Shown one piece after another: positions 25,161 through 34,829 of a stretch of DNA of 34,829 nucleotides (the stretch's first letter is position 1; the number at the start of each line of letters is the position of its first letter). The position numbers were made by a program, and so were the translations under genes. The DNA comes from Ichthyophthirius multifiliis (Eukaryota; Ciliophora; Oligohymenophorea; Hymenostomatida), in assembly GCF_000220395.1 (NCBI RefSeq), contig NW_004086181.1, positions 1 to 34,829 of the forward strand, in the 5' to 3' direction. The notes under the pieces are model-generated. The model was not told where the DNA came from, did no database searches, and saw only the letters and a program-made list of their open reading frames with translations.

Positions 25161-26920
25161 TAATTATAATTAATTATGTAAAAAAGATTAAAGAAATATA
25201 AAAATTCCAAATTTAAATATAGGAAAAAATTAATAAAACCATAATAATCTTTAATAATTAGATTAAAATTTTAAAATTCCTTGTTAGAAGTGTTTTTTTA
25301 ATAAAAATTAATTTTGTTCCTTATGTGATGGACAAAACTTTATTTTAATTATGAAAGAAGACGAATTATATTAAGTTACTAAAACAATAGTTTAAGAAAA
25401 GCTTAAATAAGCTGATCATATATTAAAAACAGTTTAAAAAAAACAATTAAACATTGAAAAAATAACTAAAGAAAGCATGAAAATTGTAGAAAATATAATC
25501 TAAGGAAAAAATATTTAATAATAATAGGTATGTATATTGTGTAATAGAGATAATTCTGATGAAGAATTTAGATACATATGTGTAGATTGTAAAAGTTTAA
25601 ATAATGCTTTTTGTTCTGAATGTGAAAAAAAACACGATTAAAGTCACAAAATAATCGAAATTCATAAAAATGATAATCTAATTTTCCAAAATTAGTAATA
25701 AAATATGAATTTTTCATATAAAGTTTCATAAGACACATTCGAAAATAATTAAGAATAATAAAAAAATTAAGAAGATAATTATTAATAAAGGCATAAAGTT
25801 ACGGGTAATAATAGCCTAGCAAATTCATAAAATATAAATCCTGTATAAAAAATTTGTACTATAATAGAAGAAAAAAAAAAAAATTTTTTAAATAATAATG
25901 AAATTATAGGAAGAAATTCTATACTTTTTTTAACCAATAAAAATCAAAATTAAGAAATTGAAAAAAAAGATACAATATAGAATATATAGAATGATTTAGT
26001 AAAATATATAATAATATTTTTGTTTTATTAATTTAATATATAAAAATAATAAAAAGTAAAAATAAGTACAATAATAAAATCTATAAAAAAATAATACATT
26101 ATAGTAAAATCATAGATAAAATATTTTAATGGATTCAATGTGTATAATAAGTAAAAATGCAATTCCTTAATAAAATAATTTATCGAGATCATTAATTATT
26201 TCGGGAAGGACTAGTTTTACTCCTTTGTAAAATATTAGTTCACCTACATAGAATTAAATTAATGTTATTTAAGCGAAATCTATTAAAAGTTGGTGTATTT
26301 AATAAGCCATTAATAATACTGTAATTACTTATTAGGAAATTCAAAATATCGGAAAAGAAAAATGGCCTGAGAATTTATTCCTTTAATGTATTTCGGGACT
26401 TTTAGATTAATATAAATAACCAGTACTTTCAATTGATAAAGGTTATAGTGTATTTTTAGCTTTTGCATTGAAGATACCCAATGATTGTAAGTCTTTTAAT
26501 ACAAGTTGGAGACTATAGTATGTTATTAAAGATGATCAAAATGAAGAAAAAAAATTCTTTGGACCGAAAATTCCTATTAAATATGAAATGAAGGAAGACA
26601 TGGGTTTAGAATAAGAAATATGTATTTATTATATTTAAATATAAATATTTATATATTTTTTTATTTATAAATATATATATGTATTTTTTTTTACGTTTTT
26701 TAAAATAGTAATAAATCCTTAAAAAATTCTATAAGATATTATTTAAGAAATTTTTGATAAAGATGATAAATAATAAATTAATAATTTTATTATAGAATTA
26801 GATGATTATTTATAATGCTTCATTAAATAAAAAGATCCTAATCTAACATTTCCTATGTTACTTATTAAATATATTGAATTTTATGTTAGCTATAAATAAT
26901 AAAAGTAAGAATAATAATGA
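24158..26920 (+). CDS. NBR1-like: NBR1-like selective autophagy receptor (PB1-ZZ-FW)
   Basis: The model has 844 residues in four exons: 24158-24389, 24473-25998, 26057-26621 and 26709-26920. Introns are 83, 58 and 87 nt, and the sum is an exact multiple of three. Residues 1-77 are a PB1 domain (KIKFILRGD, basic start; acidic OPCA loop YEDNDKDS at 44-51, then ADFEAL). A long Q/N-rich region follows, with 18 consecutive Asn at 25105-25158. C348-x2-C351-x7-C359-x2-C362 is an extra small Cys cluster. The ZZ zinc finger is C431, C434, C447, C450, C458, C461, H465, H469. Residues about 655-765 match the NBR1 FW (four-tryptophan) domain: W665, KEKWP with W689, KGYSVFLAF, SWRL with W737 and FFGPKIP. 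PB1-ZZ-FW is the core architecture of NBR1, which links ubiquitinated cargo to autophagosomes. No UBA domain is visible, and I could not assign an Atg8-interacting motif with confidence. Confidence 0.9.
25105..25158 (+). repeat. (AAT)18 run encoding 18 asparagines
   Basis: A perfect AAT array in frame with the NBR1-like protein, in the disordered linker before the ZZ finger. Confidence 0.9.
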
Positions 26921-28636
26921 ATAATTATAATATTTTAAAAATAATAATAATAAATTATATTATATATGGTTAGAAAAAATTAAATAATGTAGTTTTTTAT
27001 TTATATTAATTTATTATTTTAATTAAATTATATTTTATATAATTAATTTTTTAAAAAATAAATAATATTAAAATTTATAAGTTAATATCTATTAACTAAA
27101 TAAAAATTTAAGTAATCATTTATATATAATTTTTTATATTTTTTAGTTTGATGATTATTTGATATATTTATTTAGGAATTTTATGTATTTAAAAGAAAAT
27201 AAAATATTAAAAAATATAATTATATAAAGTTATTATAAAAAAATATTATAGATTATATTGAGTTAAATTAATATTAAATATAAAAATAAAAAAAAATAAC
27301 TGAAATATTAATTATAAAAAAATAAATATTATATAAAATTATTTAAAATATATTATAAAAATTTAAAAAATAATTATAAAGAAAAAAAAAAAAGAAAAAA
27401 TTCAAAAAAAAGAAATAAAATTATATTTATAAAATAATGAAAATAAAAGAAAAAATAGAAAAAACAAACTTTAAAATTTTAAAAATCATATAAAAATACA
27501 AAATATTAAAATAATAAAAATATTAATATTAAATAAATATAATTTTAATAAAAAAATAAATAAACTTATTTAAATATTAAATTTACTATTAAATATATAT
27601 TAATTATATATTATAATAATAATTTTTTGTATATAAAATATTTAATAATTTTTTCATAATAATTATATTAATTTATATATATATATTAATTTATGTATTT
27701 AATATATATTTTTTATTTATACTAAAAATATTAAATTTAGATCAGTTTTTTTGTATAATTATTATTATTTAAAATTTAAAATCTAAAATCCATTTTTAAT
27801 TTAATAATTTTATTTTTATTTAAGAATACTAAATATATTGTTACTTTTTTTTTTTTCATAAAAATAAGAATTAGTAGTAGAAATATTAGTAATATTTTAT
27901 TAAATATAATCATTAAATAATTTATATATGAAAGATTTAAAACTTCAAATAAAATTAAATAAATATTCTATTTTTGATTTCAAATTAATATTAGACTTTT
28001 TATTTAACGAATTTACTATATTAATTGAATAATTCAATTTTTGCTTTATTTTTTCATAAAAATTGATATTAATAGTGTTCCAAAAAAATTATATCGTAAC
28101 TTTTTTTTAATAATATAGTCTATTTGTGGATAATTACTAATTTTTTTAAAAAAAAATAGTAAACAAAGAATAATATAATATTTAACTTTTTATAATGTTT
28201 TTCTTATTTTAGGCTTTTTATACCTGTTCTATTATAATTACTTATTATCATATACAATTTTTTTCTATAGTATGCTTGATATAAATATATTTCTATTCTA
28301 ATATAAAATTAAAATAAAAATAAAATTTTAATTAGATATTTAATTTATTATTAATATAAGTATAAATATTTAATTTAAATATTCTTTATTCATTAAAATT
28401 ATATAAATTTTAAATATATTTTTTTTTTAAAAAAAAGTTTATTTTATTAAAATAAAAAAGATTTATACTAATATATATTTATTATAAATAAAAATGTTTA
28501 ATTTTAATAAAAATTTTAAATAAAAAAACAATTAAAAAAATAAATATGAAATTTATTAAAAAAAATTAAATTAAATAAAATAAAAATTAAAATAAAAAAT
28601 TAAAAAAAAATTAAATATTTTTAAAAATTAGTTTTC
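26921..28636. other. Convergent intergenic A/T-only DNA
   Basis: About 1.7 kb between the NBR1-like stop and the stop of the giant Q-rich gene on the other strand. Almost no G or C; no gene or RNA is seen. Confidence 0.7.
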
Positions 28637-29406
28637 TCATTATTTAAAAATTATAAATTTACACAAAATCAATAATCCTAATCCAGTAGCACCAACAGAA
28701 GCTAAAACTTTAAAAATATTTCTAAAATTTCTAATAATTTTAAACTTTATATTAAAAACATTTATATATAATAAAACATATTCTATAATTTATTATATTA
28801 CGTTTTCATTTAATTCTTAATTCTCATTATTTTGTTTTATTTAGAGAAGAAATTAGTTTTAATCATCAAATGACATTTCTTAAGCTTATGTTTTTTAAAT
28901 AGGATATTAAATAACTTTATTAATACTATTTTAAATTTCGTTTTTATCATTTATTTAAAAACTAGATGAATCATTAACTCCTTTATAAATTGGAGATAAA
29001 ATACTTTAATTAATATCATTACTTTTTTAAATAACATTTTGTTTTTCAGAATCAATTTCTATGTCTTTTTCTTAATTTTTACCATAAGAAAAACATTATT
29101 TATTTTATAAAGTTAAATTATTATTTATATTATTATTAAATTATTATTAAAATTGTTAAGAATTTAAATCTTTTTATTATTAATGTTAATTTATTTATTA
29201 TTATTATTAAAAGTTTTAATTATTATATTCTTATTTGTTTAATTTCTATTAATTTTGTTAATTTATATTTTAGTTTTATTCTTATTATAAATTTATATTT
29301 TATTATTTATCTTATTCTTTGTAATTATTTTATTCTTAATATTTTTATTATTCTTAATGACATTCTTATTTTTATTGAATTTATTACTATAAAAATTATA
29401 ATTATA

Positions 29407-29445
<39 letters not shown>

Positions 29446-32400
29446 TTTATTTTTAATTATTATTATTATTATTATTTTTAATTTTAATTTTATTATTAAT
29501 ATTATTATTAGTTTTATATTTATTATTGATTTTATTAATTTTGTTATATTTATTATTATTTTTAAATGATTTCTATTTTATTATATTAATCATTTATAAT
29601 AAATTCCTCTATTATTATATTTGTTAATTTTTTATTCATTCATTTTATTTATATTTATATCACATAACTATTTTTCTTTTATTTATAAAATTTAATTTTT
29701 TATTTAATTATTTTCTTATATTTAATTTATGTTATTTTAACCTGTTTCATCTGTTTTTTTGATTACATTTTTATTATTTTTTGATTTCTTAATTTAATTA
29801 TTATATTCTTATTCATTTTAAATTATTAATTGTTTATCAACATCTTTTTAATTATATTCATTATTATTTTTTTCAGATTTTTTTTCATTATTTAAATTTA
29901 TTTATTAAATTTCATTTTCATTACTTTATTATTCATATTTATATTCATTTTATTTTATTAATTATTACTTAATATCATAATTTAATTACGTTTCGTTTAA
30001 ATTTATATTTTTTTCATTATTATTAAAGATTTATAATTATTCATTTAAATTAATTTATTGTTACTCTGAAAAATTATTATCTTAAATTTCTTTTTCTAGG
30101 TTTTTCGAATTTTCCATATTTTAAATATTTTCGATTTCTTATAAATTTTAGGAATAAAAATTTTGTTCTTACTTTTTATCAAATTTTTATATTTCAGAAT
30201 TCTTTATTTTTTGGCTTTAAATAATTTCTTAACTCTATTCTTATTTTTATTATTTGTTTAGATTATCTTTATTTAAATTATCTTAAATTTCTTATTTTTT
30301 ATTTCCTTATTTTTAATTTACAATTTCTTATTATTATGATTATTAATTAATAAATTAATTTGTATCTTTTATTTATTATAAATCCTATTAATAATTATTT
30401 ATTTCTTATTTTTAAATATTATATTCTTCATTTTATTAAATTGTATAATTATTTTAACTATTTTAATCATTATATTTCGTTTATTATAAAAATGATTATT
30501 GTTATATTTAATGAATATTTTCTAAATTAGATTATTCTTATATTTCAATATGACTTTAGTTTTAAGTATTTTCTTATAGTTATTATTTATTATTATCTTC
30601 TATATTTTATTATTCCTATTATTAATTAAGATTTATTTATTAAATAATATCTTAATTATTTTGCATTTAATTAATTTCTTTTTTCTCAATTTAAATTTAT
30701 AATTCATTTGATGTTTAGTTTAATTCTTATTTTTAAATTTGAATTTATATATCTTTTTAATCATTTCCTATATTTTTATTATAATAAAGTTCTTATTTTT
30801 AAATTTAAATTAAATCTTTTGTTTTACTTTCCTCTTTTTCTTAACTTTAGTTTTATTATATATTATTTTAAATGTTTTCTTAATCATTGTTTTAATTAAT
30901 TTCTTTATTTTATTATTAATCATTATTTAATTCTTGATTTAAAATAGTATTTTCTATTTATTCTTAAATAATTTAAATATCATTTTAATTTATATTTATA
31001 TATTTATTAGAATTATCATTTTTTTCTTAGTCATTTACTAATTATTCTTCTTATTATTAATTTTTGATTTGAGTTTATTATTTATATTCTTTATTTTAAT
31101 CTAATTTATTATTTTATAATTCTTAATTTTATTTTTATTCTTTTTCTTATTATTATTATTAAGTAATATCTTCTTATTACTCTATATCAAATTCTTAATT
31201 TTAATTTCCTTTTATTTTAATATTATCTATATTTACTTATTCTTCAATTAAATTAGTAATATTATTTTAAACTTAAATTGTTTCTTCTAATAAAACTTAA
31301 TTACTTTCTTCCTTTTTTATTTCTTAATTTTAAATTTCTTCATTTTAAATAAATTAATTTTCTTAAATTTCAATTGGTTATATTTCTTCCTTTTAAACCA
31401 ATTAAATTTACATATTTTCAATTAATTAATATTCTTCTTTTTCCTTTTAAACAGATTGAATCTATATATTTTCAATTTATTTATTCTCTTCTAATTAATT
31501 TTCTTTCTCTTAAATTTCTTTGCATTTAAATTTAGTGATTTTCTCCATTCTCAATTTATTAGCTTTATTATATAGAATCTTGAATAATATCTTTATTTTC
31601 AATTTAATGATTATCTTATCTTTAATAAATTTAAATTTCCTAGTCTTCTATTTGTTCCTGATTTTCTTAACTTTTTAATTCATTATTATCTTAATTCTAT
31701 TTTTACATTAAATTATTATATTATATATCCTTTAAATTTAAATCATTATTTTCATTTTTAATTGTTGGATGGACATTCAATAATTAAATATTTATTTCAT
31801 GTTTATTTAATTGATTATCTTAGTTTATATTTTCATCTTAAATATCCAATAAGTCTTTTTAATTTTATTAATTATCTTAATCAAATTATTAAACTAATTA
31901 TGTTACATTATCATTTTATATATTAATATATTGTTGTTCATTTATATTTTATTATTCTAATAATTATTATTAATTTTATTTTTAAATTAAATCTATTTCT
32001 ATATTCTATTATTATATTTTATTTTCTTATATTATTATTTCTTCTTAAATATTTTATTTTTTTTCAATTTAAAGATTCTATTCTTATTATATTTGAATAA
32101 TTTATTCTTATTATATTTAAATGTCTTTTTCTTATTAATTATAAAAATCTTATTATTATTATTGAGTTTATATACCATCTTATAATTGATTATTTTCTTA
32201 ATATTAATTATCAAAATCTTATTATTATTTTTAAACTTAAATATAGTCTTATTACTAATCATCTAAAATTTAATTATCCTATAATTATTACATTTAATTT
32301 TATTATTATTATTATTATTATTATAATTCAAATTTTTCTTTTTTCTTATAACGTTTGATTTCTTCTTAAATTTAAATTGATTCTTATTTTTCATCAATTT

Positions 32401-34829
32401 AATTTACTTGATTGTTTTCTTATTAGGTATTTTATTCTGTTTGTTAATTTTAAAAATCTTGATAATTATTTTATAGTATATTATCATTTTTATTATTATA
32501 GTTGTTTTTATTTTAGTCATCATTTGTGGTTATTTATATTTAATTTTCTGTTTAGTAATCTTATTTCTATATTGTTTTAGTTTATTCTATTTTATTATTT
32601 ATATCTTATGCTTAATTTAAAGTTTAATTACATTCAATATGTTAATCAATTTTAGATTTAATAATAAATTCTTAAATATTATCTTAAAGTTACGTTTATT
32701 CGTTTATGTTTTATATATTATTTTAAAATTATTATTATTCTACGTTTAATAAATAAAATTATGGTTATTATAATATATCTTTTTATTAAAACTATTATTA
32801 TTAAAATTATTAAACGTTATATAATTCTTATAATTATTACTATTCTTATTATTTTTATTAATCTAATTATTCTATTTATACTTATTATTGATATTATGTT
32901 TATTATTCTTATTATTCTTATTATTATTATTATTCTTATTATTCTTATTATTCTTATTATTTTTATTAAACTTATTTTCTTATTATTCTTATTATTATTA
33001 ATATTTCTATTATTCTTATTATTCTTATTATTCTTATTTTTATTAATATTCTTATTATTCTTATTATTCTTTTTAATAGTATTTTTCTGATTATTCTTAT
33101 TAACCTTATTTTTCTTATTAATCTTATTATTCTTATTATACATATTATTCTTATTATTCTTAATATTTTTATTTTTCTTATTCTTATTATTATTATTATT
33201 AATCTTATTTTTCTTATAAATCTTATTATTCTTATTATTCTTAATATTATTAATATTCTTATTATTCTTATTTTTCTGATTATTCATATTATTCTTATTA
33301 TTCTTATTTTTCTTATTTTCTTATTTTTCTTATTATTCTTATTATTATTATTATTATTCTTATTATACTTATTATTCTTATGAATCATATTATTCTTATT
33401 ATATTTATTATACTTATAATTCTTATAATTCTTATAATTCTTATAATTCTTATAATTCTTATTATTCTTAATATTCATATTATTCTTATTATTATTATTA
33501 TTATTATTCTTAATATTCCTATTATTATTATAATTTATATTATTTTTATTATTCTTATTTTTATGATTTTTCTTATTATTCTTATTCTTATTATTGATAT
33601 TATGTTTATTATTCTTATTATTCTTATTATTCTAATTATTCTTATTATTCTTATTATTGATATTATGTTTATAATTCTTATTATTCTTATTAAACTTACT
33701 TTTCTTATTAACCTTATTTTTCTTATTAATCTTATTATTCTTATTATACATATTATTCTTATTATTCTTAATATTCTTATTATTTTTATTTTTCTGATTA
33801 TTCTTATTATTTTTATTATTCTTATTATATATATTATTCTTATTAATATTATTATTATTATACTAATTATTCTTTTAATTCATATTATTCTTATTTTATT
33901 TATTATACTTATAATTCTTATTATTCTTATAATTCATATTATTCTTATTATTCATATTATTCTTATTAATCTTATTATTCTTATTATTTTTATTATTTTT
34001 ATTATTATTCTTATTATTCTTATTATTCTTATTTTTCTGATTATTCTTATTATTTTTATTATTTTTATTATTATTCTTATTAACATTATTTTTCTTATTA
34101 ATCTTATTATACTTTTTATTCTTATATTTTTCTTTATTTTAAACTTTCATTTTATACTTAGTTTAAATTATATTCTAAATTTATTTAATTTTTATTTTTA
34201 TGTATTAATTTATATTATTGTTATTATACATTCAATTTTTATTATTATTCTTCTTATTCATATTAATCTATTTCTTTTTATATTTTTTAGATTTATTATT
34301 CTTATTAATTTTTTTGCTATTATATATCGTCATATTAATGCTGTTATTCAAATTATAATTATTATTATTTTTATTGTATTTTTTCTATTTACTATTCTTA
34401 TTCTTTTTATTATTCTTAATAATTTTATTATTCTTCTTATTATTATTATTCTAATAATTTATAAGATTATTATTATTATTAATATTTTTATAATTATTCT
34501 GCTTATTTTTATTTATAATCCTATTATTATTATTCTTCATATTATTTCTCTTTTAATCCTAAATATTCTTGTTAATCTTACTATTCTTATATTTATTATT
34601 TCACATAACAAGGAAATACTTCTTTTTAAATTTATTAGTATTTTTTTCTTATTCTTATTCTTATTCTTATTCTTATTCTTATTCTTATTCTTATTCTTAT
34701 TCTTATTCTTATTCTTATTCTTATTCTTATTCTTATTCTTATTCTTATTCTTATTCTTATTCTTATTCTTATTCTTATTCTTATTCTTATTCTTATTCTT
34801 ATTCTTATTCTTATTCTATTTCTTTAATT
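28637..34829 (-). CDS. Giant Q/E/N-rich repeat protein with C-terminal tail anchor, 5' end beyond window
   Basis: The gene reads leftward to TGA at 28637-28639. The last ~100 codons are well-formed (KDIEIDSEKQNVIQ, ILSPIYKGVNDSSS, AQEMSFDDQNQF). They end in a hydrophobic segment of about 20 residues (VLASVGATGLGLLILCKF) followed by IIFKQ, which looks like a tail anchor. Upstream, about 6 kb is Q/E/N-rich with short repeats such as ENMQIQLVQKEEIQ and QQE triplets. Off-frame TGA trinucleotides fall in one phase over long blocks, as expected from AAT-GAA codon pairs in a real coding strand. That phase switches near 29430, 29590, 31500-31550, 32960-32980 and 33290-33385. The switches may be introns or small indels. 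The start lies outside the window. Function unknown; a membrane-tethered disordered protein is the most that can be inferred. Confidence 0.6.
28646..28710 (-). other. Predicted tail-anchor transmembrane segment
   Basis: About 20 uncharged residues (VLASVGATGLGLLILC, then FIIF) end one or two residues before the stop. This is the only hydrophobic segment seen in the giant Q-rich protein. Confidence 0.7.
29400..29470. repeat. ATT/TTA triplet microsatellite
   Basis: A run of TTA-type triplets coincides with one of the points where the coding frame of the giant gene shifts. Confidence 0.75.
32880..34120 (-). repeat. Long array of 9-bp (TTATTATTC) and 6-bp units encoding QQE/QE
   Basis: More than 1 kb is built almost wholly from TTATTATTC and TTATTC units with sporadic variants (GATATTATG, TAAACTTA). 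On the - strand the consistent translation is Glu-Gln-Gln. Sub-blocks repeat at larger scale, for example the stretch near 33070-33160 recurs at about 33690-33780. This indicates segmental duplication within the array. Confidence 0.8.
34648..34816. repeat. (TTCTTA)28 hexamer microsatellite at right edge
   Basis: About 28 perfect copies of the hexamer. On the - strand they would encode alternating Glu-Gln, Lys-Asn or Arg-Ile depending on frame, and the frame cannot be fixed because the gene start is missing. Confidence 0.9.

Noticed and set aside
25019-25210. - strand ORF containing a polytyrosine run
   Set aside because: Antisense of the (AAT)18 polyasparagine tract in the NBR1-like gene.
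32761-33478. Standard-code ORFs of up to 156 residues in the TTATTC array
   Set aside because: They are Ile/Leu or Lys/Asn readings of the microsatellite; the register giving Glu/Gln matches the rest of the long gene.
34648-34816. Telomere-like or CRISPR-like array at the right edge
   Set aside because: It is a continuous 6-bp microsatellite without spacers and without G-rich telomere units.

Overview
The window reads as macronuclear-type DNA of an oligohymenophorean ciliate. It is extremely A+T-rich (visibly well over 80%). Every convincing protein uses TAA and TAG as sense codons (glutamine, by alignment to known domains), and TGA is the only stop. Most genes are interrupted by short GT..AG introns, usually 40-60 nt. 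Read with the standard code the window looks almost empty; read with the ciliate code it holds twelve genes. Nuclear AT content and intron size fit Ichthyophthirius multifiliis or a close relative best, but that species guess is inference.

Layout, left to right. 812-3318 (+): two CCCH zinc fingers, a K/N/E-rich linker and a Schlafen-type AlbA_2 domain. 4361-6137 (+): a seven-bladed WD40 propeller in nine exons, with a signal peptide and a C-terminal KSEL. 6420-7085 and 8844-9473 (both -): tandem paralogues combining a RING finger with a YEATS fold. 11302-12719 (-): a polyQ coiled-coil protein. 13202-14742 (+): a protein with an N-terminal domain like one I recall from many ciliate proteins, plus nine-residue repeats. 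15073-16347 (-): phosphoserine aminotransferase. 17743-19372 (-): a cyclin. 20215-21319 (-): a Q-rich protein starting Met-Gly-Thr-Cys-Cys, probably lipid-anchored. 22239-22706 (+): a small twin-CX9C mitochondrial-type protein. 24158-26920 (+): an NBR1-like autophagy receptor (PB1, ZZ, FW domains). 28637 to beyond the right edge (-): a giant Q/E/N-rich repeat protein ending in a hydrophobic tail anchor.

The genes do not form an operon. They are separate units on both strands, parted by 0.3-1.8 kb of A/T-only DNA with (TA)n runs. Common themes are chromatin or ubiquitin (RING-YEATS pair), RNA binding (CCCH-Schlafen), protein quality control (NBR1-like, ER-type WD40), cell cycle (cyclin) and core metabolism (PSAT).

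Several genes change reading frame at A-rich runs; some of these changes could be short introns and others look like one-base deletions. The exon models of the WD40, PSAT, cyclin, MGTCC and NBR1-like genes each sum to an exact multiple of three, which supports them. No tRNA, rRNA, CRISPR or transposon was recognised.
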